Source: Bacillus ndiopicus
GTDB taxonomy: Bacteria > Bacillota > Bacilli > Bacillales_A > Planococcaceae
NCBI RefSeq assembly: GCF_000612805.1
Contig: NZ_HG964405.1
Coordinates: 609,561-673,560 of the forward strand
Reading direction: 5' to 3'
Length of the DNA: 64,000 nucleotides
Shown: positions 43,839 to 54,494 of the stretch, piece after piece
Numbering within the stretch: position 1 is the stretch's first letter
How the letters are laid out: each line of letters begins with the position of its first letter
Program-made: the position numbers and the translations under genes
Notes under the pieces: model-generated
The model's input: the letters and a program-made list of their open reading frames with translations, nothing else
Told to the model about the DNA's origin: nothing
The model's database searches: none

Positions 43839-44253
43839 TTAAGAAAGGTTATGGTTTCCCGAAATTTGTACTTCAACAGTAAATGGATGAAAATGGTTGT
43901 TCTTGGAAACGATATTTACAATGTCTTGGATATCTTTTACAACTTTTTCGTCTATCTGATCTATGTTATTCAAATAAACAGCGATTACTTGTTTTTTTGG
44001 GGGAATCTACCAAAAATCCAAGTGAGTCTACCGGTTCATAGCCTTTTTCTCTTATGGCTTGTAAAACCTCAGAAGTAAAGTTCGTGTTTTGTAATTTAGC
44101 TGAAAATTCTTCAGCGTAAATTTGCTTAAGTTCATTTTCGGAAGACTGGTCAGCTAAAGAGGATTCATTTTTTACAAAAAGAAGCAGAGTTAAAAAGATT
44201 CCTATTACTCCTAAAACAAGTATTGACGATTTGACAAAATAGGAGTTTGTCAT
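43839..44253 (-). pseudogene. Frameshifted membrane-anchored protein gene
   Basis: The frame starts well (AGGAGG, then MTNSYFVKSSILVLGVIGIF, one membrane segment) and runs to VDSLGFLVDSPKK. There, a C5A7 homopolymer (T7G5 at 43992-44003 on the plus strand) throws it out of frame and it stops after seven residues. Removing one A gives a sensible continuation, QVIAVYLNNIDQIDEKVVKD then VEVQISGNHNLS, ending at 43839. The complete product would have about 138 residues. Mutation, slippage or a sequencing error could explain it. Confidence 0.78.
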
Positions 44254-44676
44254 GAGATGCCTCCTAAAAGGTGATGATAAATAATATGTTAAATTGAAAG
44301 AGAAAATCCACTTTATTAAAAATGGTTTTTTCTTTTGTCTGTTAAGTGTCCCTATTGAAAAAAGGAGCGTGTCATTAAAGGTAGGATAAGGGTGTTAAAA
44401 GCGCTTTTCCAGTCAATATGGAAGTGAAGTGTTCTCAGAAAAGTTGAGTGGATTTAACGGGGCAGATTTTCCAGTCGAATACTTTTCTCTTCAAAAATAA
44501 AGGGTAGCCATCAACATAGCTTGACTTGATTGCCCTCATACAAAAGAGACTTCTCATTGTAAGAGAAGTCTCGCATTTCTATCTTATAACAGCATGTTTG
44601 ATATGTCGAAAGAACAGTTTGATATTGGGCACATCAATTATAGCTATTTCAACAATTTTAATGCTTATTACATGAA
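44254..44676. other. Intergenic region with a terminator and a possible gene remnant
   Basis: A 10-bp stem GAGACTTCTC/GAGAAGTCTC lies at 44545-44572, near the end of the ABC-F gene on the minus strand. A 32-codon stretch (44402-44500, plus) reads RFSSQYGSEVFSEKLSGFNG and looks coding-like but has no start. Nothing else was recognised. Confidence 0.45.
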
Positions 44677-46413
<1,737 letters not shown>

Positions 46414-46575
46414 TTATTTCGTGAGTAGAATTTGCTGGAAATATATGATTAACTTACAGAGTGAGTTGGTAATGAAATGAGGAATTACAGTGAGAAGCAA
46501 CATGAAGAGAGAAGAAAATTTAACTATTTTTCATTGTTAAATCCTAAATAGTAAAGAATGAAGGTGAAGATAATG

Positions 46576-47112
46576 ATGATTGAAAAAGACGGCCTGCTTA
46601 TTAGACTTATGCACCATAACGATTTCGATGTAATGGTTAAATGGCTAAATGATCCAGAAGTATTGAAATTTTACGAAGAACCAACTTCAAATCTTGATAA
46701 GGTGAAGGCAAAGTACGGTCCTAGGATTGAAGGGAAGCATTATGTTACTTCATGTATTGTAGAGTATAAAAGTCGACCATTAGGTTATATACAATATTAT
46801 GAAATTCAAAGGGATAAATCGGAAGAATACGGCTTTACTTCAAATCGAAATATATACGGAATCGACCAATTTATTGGAGAAACGGAGCTATGGGGCAAAG
46901 GGATAGGTACATCAATGATACTATTGATGTTAAATTATCTTAGAAATAAAGGTGTCTCAAAAGTTATTTTAGAAGTGAAGAAAAACAATATTAGGGCAAT
47001 AAAAAGCTACGAGAAGTGTGGTTTTAAGAAGATTAAAGAAATTAACGATGAACTAAACTTGATGGAATGTAATATGACGAATGCTGTATTCAATGAAACA
47101 AGGGCTCTCTAA
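46576..47112 (+). CDS. GNAT acetyltransferase, AAC(6')-like
   Basis: A 178-residue acetyltransferase. GIDQFIGETELWGKGIGTSM is the acetyl-CoA loop in the form typical of aminoglycoside 6'-N-acetyltransferases and related enzymes, followed by VILEVKKNNIRAIKSYEKCG. Whether it acts on aminoglycosides is uncertain; similar proteins acetylate siderophores or other amines. AAGGTGA fits ATG 46573 or 46576. It is monocistronic, about 180 bases before the HMG-CoA lyase gene. Confidence 0.85.
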   Translation: MIEKDGLLIRLMHHNDFDVMVKWLNDPEVLKFYEEPTSNLDKVKAKYGPRIEGKHYVTSCIVEYKSRPLGYIQYYEIQRDKSEEYGFTSNRNIYGIDQFIGETELWGKGIGTSMILLMLNYLRNKGVSKVILEVKKNNIRAIKSYEKCGFKKIKEINDELNLMECNMTNAVFNETRAL

Positions 47113-47142
47113 TAATTATGGAGTGCCTTTCTTTTATTTAAA

Positions 47143-47154
47143 ACTAACGTTAGT
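47143..47154. promoter_or_regulatory. Palindrome ACTAACGTTAGT, possible operator
   Basis: A perfect 12-bp palindrome about 135 bases upstream of the HMG-CoA lyase start. It resembles a TetR-type operator; no regulator gene is in the window. Confidence 0.35.
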
Positions 47155-47289
47155 GTTTTACCTTTTAAAAGAAATCAGACCTTTTAGAACGGAAAACCCT
47201 TCAACAAAAGTAGCGTGCCAGCCTACTTTTCATTCAGCCCAATTTCAGGTAAGGTAATAGTATATGTGGAACAAGGGGTGGGAGATAGT

Positions 47290-48144
47290 ATGTACTTTCC
47301 AAAGATAATTGAAATTACAGAAGTAGGGCCAAGAGATGGTTTGCAAAATGAAGCGCATTTTGTGCCGACAGAGCAAAAAAAGGAGCTTATTGAACAGCTT
47401 GTAAAAACAGGTATAAAGCGCATTGAAACAGCTTCATTTGTACATCCAAAAGCAGTACCACAAATGGCGGATGCACAAGAAATTGTCACTTTCTCGAAAA
47501 ATTTAGGCATTGATTTTCTTGTGTTAACACCAAATATGAAGGCGTTAGATCTTGCGCTAGAAGCAGGGGTACAGCAAATTGCGGTTTTTGTTGGTGCGAG
47601 TGAAACCTTTAATGAGCGCAATATTAGACGCTCTATTGCGGATTCTTTGCAGGAATGTGAGGAAATGTTTAAAGTGGCTAAAAAGCATAATTTATTTGTG
47701 CGTGGCTATGTGTCGATGTGCTTTAGTTGTCCGTATGAAGGCGCCATTTCTTACGAACAAGTAGCACGTGTCGTAAGTCATTTTGCCCAGCATGGTGTTG
47801 ATGAAATTTCGATTGGGGATACGAATGGTCAAGCAACGCCAAAAATAGTCTATGAACGCTTTACAAAATTACGAGAAGATTATCCGACTATTAAATTTAT
47901 AGCACATTTCCACGATACGAACGGTTTTGCCTACGCCAATACAATTGCCGCGCTACAGGCAGGGATTACAGCGTTTGATAGCTCTGTTGGAGGGTTGGGA
48001 GGCTGTCCGTTTTCTCCTGGAGCAACAGGCAATATATCAACAAATAAGCTAGTGGAGCTTATGCATAAAATGGACATTGCAACAGGAATTGATGAAGAGA
48101 AGCTGCTAGTTGCAAGTAAATTTGCACATAAAATTATTATGTAA
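47290..48144 (+). CDS. yngG: Hydroxymethylglutaryl-CoA lyase
   Basis: A 284-residue TIM-barrel lyase that splits HMG-CoA into acetyl-CoA and acetoacetate in leucine degradation. Motifs: EVGPRDGLQNE, with catalytic Arg and the metal-binding Asp; HFHDTNGFAYAN, with metal His; and the signature GLGGCPFSPGATGN, with the active Cys. GGGAG lies before ATG 47290, and the upstream frame to 47215 lacks a site. None of the other leucine-catabolism genes are adjacent. The recQ start follows after 16 bases. Confidence 0.9.
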   Translation: MYFPKIIEITEVGPRDGLQNEAHFVPTEQKKELIEQLVKTGIKRIETASFVHPKAVPQMADAQEIVTFSKNLGIDFLVLTPNMKALDLALEAGVQQIAVFVGASETFNERNIRRSIADSLQECEEMFKVAKKHNLFVRGYVSMCFSCPYEGAISYEQVARVVSHFAQHGVDEISIGDTNGQATPKIVYERFTKLREDYPTIKFIAHFHDTNGFAYANTIAALQAGITAFDSSVGGLGGCPFSPGATGNISTNKLVELMHKMDIATGIDEEKLLVASKFAHKIIM

Positions 48145-48149
48145 ACTAA
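48133..48149 (+). repeat. 17-bp direct repeat, left of recQ
   Basis: ATTATTATGTAAACTAA covers the last codons of the HMG-CoA lyase gene and recurs exactly at 49953-49969, so the pair brackets recQ. Confidence 0.7.
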
Positions 48150-48160
48150 AAGGGGGCTTG

Positions 48161-49945
48161 TTGAAAGTTTTGAAGATGCAAATAGCAAAACAGCATTTAC
48201 AAACATATTTTGGTTATGAATCATTTCGTATAGGTCAGGAGCGGGCAATTACGCAGGTATTAGATGGAATCGATACATTAGTCGTGATGCCTACTGGTGG
48301 TGGGAAGTCGTTATGCTATCAAATTCCAGCGCTTTCTTTAGAAGGGACAACGCTCGTTATTTCACCGCTTATTTCCTTGATGAAGGATCAAGTCGATATG
48401 CTTGTCGCAAGCGGTGTGCCTGCTGCCTTTTTAAATAGCTCGCAATCGATGGAGGAAGTGCAGGATGTTTTGCGGGATGTGCGCAATGGCAGAATAAAAA
48501 TGCTATATATTGCACCAGAACGCTTAGATAATGATTATTTCTGTCAAACATTAGCGACGATTAAAGTGCCACTTATAGCTGTCGATGAGGCACATTGTAT
48601 TTCGCACTGGGGACATGATTTTAGACCAAGTTATCGCAATATCCAAAATGTTTTACAGCTATGGTCTAAGCGCCCAACGGTTATTGCCTTAACTGCAACA
48701 GCGACGCCTACAGTTTGTGAAGATATTCGTTCGATGTTAGCTATTGAGGACAAGCATACGTTTATTACAGGCTTTGCAAGAAGTAATTTACGTTTTGCTG
48801 TGCAATCAGGCATTAGTAAAGATGCTTATGTCAAAGAGTTTATTAAAAACAATAAAACCGAGGCAGGTATTATTTATGCTGCGACAAGAAAATCGGTTGA
48901 TGCACTATATGAACAGTTGAAAAAAATGGGAGTGCGTGTAGCGAGGTATCATGGTGGTATGGATGAAGTATCACGCGCGGATGAGCAAAATCGTTTTTTA
49001 CAGGATGAGGCGCAGGTGATGATAGCGACAAATGCATTTGGAATGGGGATAAATAAAACGAACGTTCGATTTGTACTACATTATCAAATGCCCCGCAATA
49101 TGGAAAGCTATTATCAGGAGGCGGGACGAGCAGGGCGAGATGGCTTGCCAAGTGAATGCATTTTATTATATGCCTCAAGTGATGAGCAAACACAGCGCTT
49201 TTTAATCGATCAAGCACAGGATCGCTCGCGTATTCCACTTGAGTTAACAAAGCTCCAGCAAATGGTTGATTATTGTCATACGGAAAACTGCTTACAAAGT
49301 TATATTATTCAATACTTTGGTGAGGATAATACGGATACTTGTGGGCAATGTAATAATTGTGCCGATACACGTCCAAAAGAGGATGTGACGGAGGATGCGC
49401 AAAAGGTGTTATCCTGCATCGTACGTATGGGGCAAAAATTCGGTAAAACAATAACAGCGCAAGTGCTTGCAGGATCCCGCAATAAAAAGGTAACCGAATT
49501 TCGTTTTGAAAAATTGCCGACATACGGTATTTTAAAGGCGATGTCAGCAAAAGAGATTGCGAACTTTATTGAATTTTTAATTGCCGAGCAATTAATTGCG
49601 GTAAGTAACGGTCAATTTCCAACGATATTTGTCGCAGAACGTGGTAAAGAAGTGTTGTTAGGCAAGGTGCGCGTTTACCGCAGACAAGCCGTTGTGCAAC
49701 AGGTTGTGCATGATAAAGACCCATTATTTGAGGAGCTTCGCACAGTGCGCATGGCAATCGCTAAGCAGGAGGGCGTGCCCCCATTTGTTGTGTTTTCGGA
49801 CAAAACATTGCATGATATGTGTGCCAAACGCCCGCAAAATGCTGCAGAATTTTTAGCGATTAACGGTGTAGGGGAAAGCAAGCTTGAAAAATACGGTGCA
49901 CAGTTTATTGAAGCAATTGCAGCATTTGAGACTGCTAATGTTTGA
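48161..49945 (+). CDS. recQ: ATP-dependent DNA helicase RecQ
   Basis: A 594-residue 3'-5' helicase for recombination and replication-fork repair. Motif I is MPTGGGKSLCYQ, motif II VDEAHCISHWGHDFRP, motif VI QEAGRAGRDG. The zinc-binding Cys cluster (CHTENC and CGQCNNC), winged helix and C-terminal HRDC domain (EFLAINGVGESKLEKYG) are all present, so it is a full-length RecQ rather than the shorter RecS. AGGGGG supports TTG 48161; the ATG at 48176 is also possible. Direct repeats flank it. Confidence 0.94.
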   Translation: MKVLKMQIAKQHLQTYFGYESFRIGQERAITQVLDGIDTLVVMPTGGGKSLCYQIPALSLEGTTLVISPLISLMKDQVDMLVASGVPAAFLNSSQSMEEVQDVLRDVRNGRIKMLYIAPERLDNDYFCQTLATIKVPLIAVDEAHCISHWGHDFRPSYRNIQNVLQLWSKRPTVIALTATATPTVCEDIRSMLAIEDKHTFITGFARSNLRFAVQSGISKDAYVKEFIKNNKTEAGIIYAATRKSVDALYEQLKKMGVRVARYHGGMDEVSRADEQNRFLQDEAQVMIATNAFGMGINKTNVRFVLHYQMPRNMESYYQEAGRAGRDGLPSECILLYASSDEQTQRFLIDQAQDRSRIPLELTKLQQMVDYCHTENCLQSYIIQYFGEDNTDTCGQCNNCADTRPKEDVTEDAQKVLSCIVRMGQKFGKTITAQVLAGSRNKKVTEFRFEKLPTYGILKAMSAKEIANFIEFLIAEQLIAVSNGQFPTIFVAERGKEVLLGKVRVYRRQAVVQQVVHDKDPLFEELRTVRMAIAKQEGVPPFVVFSDKTLHDMCAKRPQNAAEFLAINGVGESKLEKYGAQFIEAIAAFETANV

Positions 49946-49952
49946 AGATAAT

Positions 49953-49969
49953 ATTATTATGTAAACTAA
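49953..49969 (+). repeat. 17-bp direct repeat, right of recQ
   Basis: Exact copy of 48133-48149, just after the recQ stop and before its terminator. Confidence 0.7.
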
Positions 49970-49976
49970 TATATTG

Positions 49977-50012
49977 GGACTGTCTTAAAAGTGATTTTAA
50001 GACAGTCCTTTC
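49977..50012 (+). terminator. Terminator after recQ
   Basis: GGACTGTCTTAAAA and TTTTAAGACAGTCC form a perfect 14-bp stem followed by TTTCT. Confidence 0.88.
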
Positions 50013-50049
50013 TATAGGTTTGGAATAAAGTTGTATAAAAGTGAGCTAT

Positions 50050-50220
50050 CTAGATGTAAGGTTCCTTTTCAATTAAAAGATTGATAAAAGCTTTTGTTGC
50101 AGGTGAAACCTCTTTAAAAGCTAAAGTAATTATTCCTATATCACGACTGATGTCTGGGGAAAGCGCTTTGACAGACAACTGATGTGATACAGAGGAAAGG
50201 GTGAAGTTAGATATAATACC
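50050..50220 (-). pseudogene. C-terminal remnant of a LysR-type regulator
   Basis: A 57-codon frame without a start reads SVKALSPDISRDIGIITLAF and then KAFINLLIEKEPYI before a TAG. This matches the end of the LysR effector-binding domain. It is cut off abruptly by the stop of the next lipoprotein gene, so the rest of the regulator has been lost, probably by deletion. Confidence 0.7.
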
Positions 50221-50222
50221 TT

Positions 50223-50723
50223 TTATTCATAGCCACCTCTTGGCTCAGGTAAGTCCTGATATTCAGGCTTGCTGCGAACAATGGAAAAAATCTTTTCTCG
50301 TAATGCCAGAAGCTCCTCCGCATCCTTTGTTAATTTACAATAGCGATCAGTAAGTTCATAGTCAATCGTTTGTCCATTAATTGTAATATGCCAAATATCC
50401 TCACTATAAGGTTCCATACCACAATTTGATTTCGGGATAAGCTTTTTTGTAGCACCAACATCGCTTTCTTTCATTTCATTGTAGATAAAAGTCATTTCCT
50501 CCTCGGTAAACTGGAAGGGAGTAGAGGCAGTGCCATCCGAAATTAAATCCTTTGTTACAGTATTTTCGTACGTATCAATTATATTTTTTGTACCTATACC
50601 AAATTGCACTTTAAAATTGAAATCTGTAGGCATTTCATCAGGAAGGGTTACGGCCATTTCGTCCTTTGCTTGACAGCCTACTAAAATAGTAATGAAAGCA
50701 AATAATGCAAATAGCTTTTTCAT
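50223..50723 (-). CDS. Lipoprotein of unknown function
   Basis: A 166-residue lipoprotein: MKKLFALFAFITILVGC gives a VGC lipobox with Cys17. The exported part holds LPDEMPTDFNFKVQFGIG and YELTDRYCKLTKDAEEL, with a Cys pair that could form a disulfide. ATG 50723 has GGAGG 7 bases upstream; the frame is open to 50750 without need. Its stop abuts the LysR remnant. Similar exported proteins of unknown function occur in Bacillales. Confidence 0.8.
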   Translation of the reverse strand: MKKLFALFAFITILVGCQAKDEMAVTLPDEMPTDFNFKVQFGIGTKNIIDTYENTVTKDLISDGTASTPFQFTEEEMTFIYNEMKESDVGATKKLIPKSNCGMEPYSEDIWHITINGQTIDYELTDRYCKLTKDAEELLALREKIFSIVRSKPEYQDLPEPRGGYE

Positions 50724-50759
50724 ATGTAATCCTCCATCATGTGGCTTCATTCATTTTCG

Positions 50760-51062
50760 TTAGTCAAATCTCGTATAAGGCCAGTTGTAATAAATTTCAT
50801 CTTTGGAATTTATTCGGGTGGGATGGTGAATATAATGCTCCTCACATGAAGTGATTTCAGGAAAATCTGCGATAATTTCTGTCGCAGCAGTGCTTAATAA
50901 ATCTTTTTCATCTTCTGTAGGCTCTTCATCAAAAAAAGCCTTCCAAATAAAATGTTGATTGTCAATTTTAGCATAGACGGCTTTTGTATTTTTAGTAACT
51001 GAACGGTAAAGAGCTCTTTGGGCGCTTAAAATAAGCTTTATATTAGGGTCAAAAAGCTTCAT
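50760..51062 (-). CDS. Hypothetical protein
   Basis: A 100-residue soluble protein beginning MKLFDPNIKLILSAQRALYR and containing FFDEEPTEDEKDLLSTAATE. The acidic, compact alpha/beta character resembles small immunity-like proteins encoded near polymorphic toxins, but no toxin is nearby. AAGGAG lies 11 bases before ATG 51062; the GTG at 51071 is too close to that site. Function not recognised. Confidence 0.68.
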   Translation of the reverse strand: MKLFDPNIKLILSAQRALYRSVTKNTKAVYAKIDNQHFIWKAFFDEEPTEDEKDLLSTAATEIIADFPEITSCEEHYIHHPTRINSKDEIYYNWPYTRFD

Positions 51063-51121
51063 TTTAAACACGCTCCTTTAAAGTATTTTTATCACCAAAA
51101 TTATTTATCATATACGAACAA

Positions 51122-51565
51122 TTAATGGATTAATGACGCCCTCAAATCAGTAATGCCATTCTCTAAATAACCTTTTAAACAAGTTAAGGCGTATACCCAG
51201 CCTTCTTTTTGCCCCATCATTTTACTTACTATTTCAGAATCATCTTCTTGGAAGCCAGATTCATTTACTTCAATAATGGTAGTTGTGCTATCTAATTCAT
51301 TGAATGTAATTGTAACAATTGTTTCTTGGTCATGTTCTCCTCCCCAAGAATAAACAATTTTCTTATTTACTTCAATTTCTAAAATATTAATAGTCCCTTT
51401 GGCGTTGTATTCTTCATATATTAATGTAATTAATTTACCTTGCTCCCATCGCTCAGAGCTCGATGAGAACCAAAAGTTTCCGATTTTCACGGGGTCTACG
51501 ATAGCCTCAAATACTTCATTAGCAGACTTGCATATTTTTAATTTGGTCGTTACTTGAGTATCGAT
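51122..51565 (-). CDS. SRPBCC/AHSA1-like protein with non-standard start
   Basis: The region from GTG 51490 encodes only the C-terminal part of the fold (KIGNFWFSSSSERWEQGKLI to TCLKGYLENGI). The same frame is open further upstream and adds IDTQVTTKLKICKSANEVFE, the family's first strand and helix, so the full domain begins near 51565. No ATG, GTG or TTG exists between there and the upstream stop. GAAAGAGAG precedes an ATC codon at 51563-51565. Either ATC is used or the start codon has mutated. Confidence 0.65.
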   Translation of the reverse strand: MDTQVTTKLKICKSANEVFEAIVDPVKIGNFWFSSSSERWEQGKLITLIYEEYNAKGTINILEIEVNKKIVYSWGGEHDQETIVTITFNELDSTTTIIEVNESGFQEDDSEIVSKMMGQKEGWVYALTCLKGYLENGITDLRASLIH

Positions 51566-51705
51566 ATTAAATCAGCTCTCTTTCGATATTTTTAATAGTA
51601 TTTCTAAGTATAGGGTAAATATTTGAGCTTTTAAACAGTAACGGCTTTATAAACATAAAATACCTTTTAAAAGAAATATACAAACGGTTTTCACATATAC
51701 TCCAT

Positions 51706-52032
51706 CTAGAAGACAAATTGTACGAGAGCCATATAAAAACATGTACCTGCTGCAATGGATAGCAGCATATTTCTTTTCCAAAGATGCAAAGTGACAACAA
51801 CTAGTACACCTAAAATTTCTGGCAGGCCATGCTGTCCAGATATAAAGCTAACATCTTTAAAACAATAAATAACGAGCAAGCCGATAACGGCAGCAGGTAG
51901 AACTTTGCCAAGGTATTGTATGTAGACAGGGGTGGGCTTATTTGCTGGAAAAATGAAAAACGGTAAAAAACGCGTTAACATTGTTCCAAGCACCACTACA
52001 CCAACAGTTATTATTTGCTGTGTAATCGTCAT
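51706..52032 (-). CDS. azlD: AzlD branched-chain amino acid transport protein
   Basis: A 108-residue membrane protein with about four segments, the small subunit of the AzlCD exporter of branched-chain amino acids and analogues. The N-terminal [20 protein letters not shown] is typical. Its ATG lies within a 4-base overlap with azlC, so the two are coupled. No azlB-type regulator gene is adjacent. Confidence 0.88.
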   Translation of the reverse strand: MTITQQIITVGVVVLGTMLTRFLPFFIFPANKPTPVYIQYLGKVLPAAVIGLLVIYCFKDVSFISGQHGLPEILGVLVVVTLHLWKRNMLLSIAAGTCFYMALVQFVF

Positions 52033-52742
52033 AGTGCAGCCCTCTTTTCCTTTTGTAATGATGGACGAAGAAGTGTTAAAACTCCTAAAATCGCCAGCAT
52101 TGCAGGAACAATAAAGCGTTCACCACCGAAAATAGCTAAACAGATAGCGGATAGTATAAGCCCTAATAATGCGCTATGATGCTGCTTTGTATTAATCCAA
52201 TGCTCTAAGAAAATAACGATAAACAGCGCTGTCATAACAAATTCTAAACCTTCTGTATTGAAGGTAATAAGCGAGCCGAAAACGCCACCAATTGTTGCAC
52301 CAACTACCCAATAAATTTGGTTGAGTAATGTAACAAATAGCATAACTTTTCCCTTATCAAGATTATTCGGAATATTCAACGTGCTATTAATCGCAAAAGA
52401 CTCATCACACATCCCAAAAATGAGATACCATTTTTTATGCCCAAGCTGACCATATTTGTCTAACATGGAAATACCATAAAATAAATGTCTTGCATTCACC
52501 ATCAGCGTTAGGAAAAAGGCGCTAAGTGGATTAAAGGAAATAAGCAGTAAATTTGCTGCTACAAACTCCATGGAGCCTGCAAAAATAAAGAGGCTCATCA
52601 AAATTGGGTAAATGGCATGAAAGCCTAAAGAATTCATAAAAATTCCGTAGGCGATGCCTAAAAATAGAAAGCCGGCTAAAATAGGTATCGTTTGTGGAAA
52701 CGCAAATTTTAGCGCAGCACGTGTTGAACTGATGTCGTTCAA
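52029..52742 (-). CDS. azlC: AzlC branched-chain amino acid permease
   Basis: Large subunit of the AzlCD exporter with about seven to eight membrane segments. Family features are [17 protein letters not shown] near the start, [12 protein letters not shown] and [10 protein letters not shown]. The frame is open to an ATG at 52799, inside the end of msrA. AAAGGA lies 10 bases before a TTG at 52742, which gives a normal short N-terminus, so TTG is preferred though not certain. It overlaps azlD by 4 bases. Confidence 0.88.
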   Translation of the reverse strand: MNDISSTRAALKFAFPQTIPILAGFLFLGIAYGIFMNSLGFHAIYPILMSLFIFAGSMEFVAANLLLISFNPLSAFFLTLMVNARHLFYGISMLDKYGQLGHKKWYLIFGMCDESFAINSTLNIPNNLDKGKVMLFVTLLNQIYWVVGATIGGVFGSLITFNTEGLEFVMTALFIVIFLEHWINTKQHHSALLGLILSAICLAIFGGERFIVPAMLAILGVLTLLRPSLQKEKRAAL

Positions 52743-52767
52743 ATTTCCCACATCCTTTAATTTTACA

Positions 52768-53286
52768 TCATTTTTGCCAATGGGCCTCGATAAATTCATC
52801 TCGTCCCGATTTTGCGCGATCTTCTTTGTAATGTGCTGACTCTTTTTTATAGTAATCTTGATGATAATCCTCAGCTACATAAAAAGTGGCGGCTTCTCTA
52901 ATTGCTGTTACGATTGGTTTTTTGAAGCGACCGCTTGCTGCCAGGGCCTCCTTCGATTTTTCAGCCTGCGCACGTTGTTCTTCGCTATGAATAAAAATCG
53001 CAGTTGAATAAGATTCGCCACGATCGTGAAATTGACCACCAGCATCTGTTGGATCAATCTGCATCCAATAGATTTCCAGAAGCTGTTCATAGCTAAATAT
53101 GCTAGGGTCAAAGTCAATTTGTACAACCTCTAAATGACCAGACTCGCCACCTTTGACATCCTCATATGTTGGGTTTTCAATATGGCCACCCATATAGCCA
53201 CTTGTTACTTTATGTATGCCGTCCCATTGGTCAAAAGGCTTTACCATACACCAGAAGCAGCCGCCTGCAAATGTTGCTTTTTCCAT
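52768..53286 (-). CDS. msrA: Peptide methionine-S-sulfoxide reductase MsrA
   Basis: A 172-residue cytoplasmic enzyme that reduces methionine-S-sulfoxide in proteins. The active site GGCFWC is at residues 8-13 with catalytic Cys10. [19 protein letters not shown] and [15 protein letters not shown] are family motifs. There is no fused MsrB domain and no adjacent msrB. AAGGAGG precedes the ATG. The azlCD genes follow on the same strand and may be cotranscribed. Confidence 0.95.
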   Translation of the reverse strand: MEKATFAGGCFWCMVKPFDQWDGIHKVTSGYMGGHIENPTYEDVKGGESGHLEVVQIDFDPSIFSYEQLLEIYWMQIDPTDAGGQFHDRGESYSTAIFIHSEEQRAQAEKSKEALAASGRFKKPIVTAIREAATFYVAEDYHQDYYKKESAHYKEDRAKSGRDEFIEAHWQK

Positions 53287-53483
53287 CGTTATTCCTCCTT
53301 AATCATTAGCCTGTATTGTATCATGCACGAAAAAGTTTGGACAAGCCCTTGAACTTTCTTCAAAATAAAACGTCTAATAAAGTGAATCTTCACTAGTAAT
53401 TTGTTCTATAAGCATTATGACAAAAATAGTATAATAATTTTAAATACTAGGAAGATAGACACAACGATTTAAAGGAGAATTTT

Positions 53484-54422
53484 ATGGAACAGCATGAACG
53501 ACGACAAACACGTCATAAACGAAAAAAATTTCGTAAAGGGCGATTTATTTTTCTATTAATTATTGTCTTGCTACTAGCAGCTGCGGCTTATGGTGTTGAG
53601 CAATATCGCAGTGGGCAAAAGTTGGCTAGCGAAACAAAGCTACCTGAGCAGGATTTTACAGCGGATGCGAAAAAAGGCGATATTGAAAACTTTTTAATTT
53701 TAGGTGTCGATAGCCGAGGTGAGGAAAAATCGCGTACAGATACGATGATGCTGTTATCATGGAACCGTGATACAAATGATATGAAGCTTGTATCATTTAT
53801 GCGTGATATTTACGCAGACATCCCTGGGTATCAATCATATAAGCTGAATACAGCCTATTATTTAGGCGGTGTGCAATTATTAAAGGATACATTAAATACA
53901 ATGTTTGATGTGCCAATTCATCATTATGCAGTCATCGATTTTAAAAGCTTTGAGTCAATGATTGATATTTTAGCACCAAATGGCATTACGATGGATGTTG
54001 AAAAGGATATGTCAGCTAATATCGGTGTATCATTAAAGCAGGGGACACATCAACTAAATGGTAAGGAATTATTAGGCTATGCACGTTTTAGACAAGATGC
54101 AGAAGGGGATTTTGGTCGTGTAGCTCGCCAACAAAAGGTAATGGATGCCTTAAAGGCTGAGCTGTTCTCACCAGCGAATGCGAAAAACCTGCCGAAGTTT
54201 GTCGGTGCAGCTCAAGGTTATGTCACAACGGATTTATCATCGGCACAGGAGCTAAAAATGGCGTTATCTGTAGTTGCAGGTGGAGGCGTAGACATTGAAA
54301 AAATGACGATTCCTGCAGAAGGGACATATACATTTAACTCCTACCAGCACGCAGGCTCTGTTTTAGAAATTGATAAAGGGCAAAACCAAACATTGCTGCA
54401 TGAGTTTTTACAGATGAAATAA
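53484..54422 (+). CDS. LytR-CpsA-Psr (LCP) family cell-wall protein
   Basis: A 312-residue protein with a basic N-terminus (RRQTRHKRKKFRKGR), one membrane anchor (about 22-42) and an outer LCP domain. Motifs are ILGVDSRGEEKSRTDTMMLL, SFMRDIYADIPGY and GYARFRQDAEGDFGR. LCP enzymes attach teichoic acids or other glycopolymers to peptidoglycan. AAAGGAG lies before the ATG. An AI-2E/PerM gene follows. Confidence 0.93.
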   Translation: MEQHERRQTRHKRKKFRKGRFIFLLIIVLLLAAAAYGVEQYRSGQKLASETKLPEQDFTADAKKGDIENFLILGVDSRGEEKSRTDTMMLLSWNRDTNDMKLVSFMRDIYADIPGYQSYKLNTAYYLGGVQLLKDTLNTMFDVPIHHYAVIDFKSFESMIDILAPNGITMDVEKDMSANIGVSLKQGTHQLNGKELLGYARFRQDAEGDFGRVARQQKVMDALKAELFSPANAKNLPKFVGAAQGYVTTDLSSAQELKMALSVVAGGGVDIEKMTIPAEGTYTFNSYQHAGSVLEIDKGQNQTLLHEFLQMK

Positions 54423-54494
54423 ACTAACAATTCATGATAAGATAGCAGCACAAACATCTTTTTAGAAAATTTGACAATTAGCAGGGGTGGTTTT

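Noticed and set aside
43851..44078. 75-codon plus-strand open frame
   Set aside because: It is antisense to the frameshifted minus-strand gene, whose two halves read as real protein.
48133..49969. 17-bp repeats as attachment sites of an integrated element
   Set aside because: The segment between them holds only recQ, a housekeeping gene, with no integrase or mobility gene.
51567..51800. 77-codon minus-strand open frame
   Set aside because: It overlaps the end of azlD in another frame and lacks a start site.
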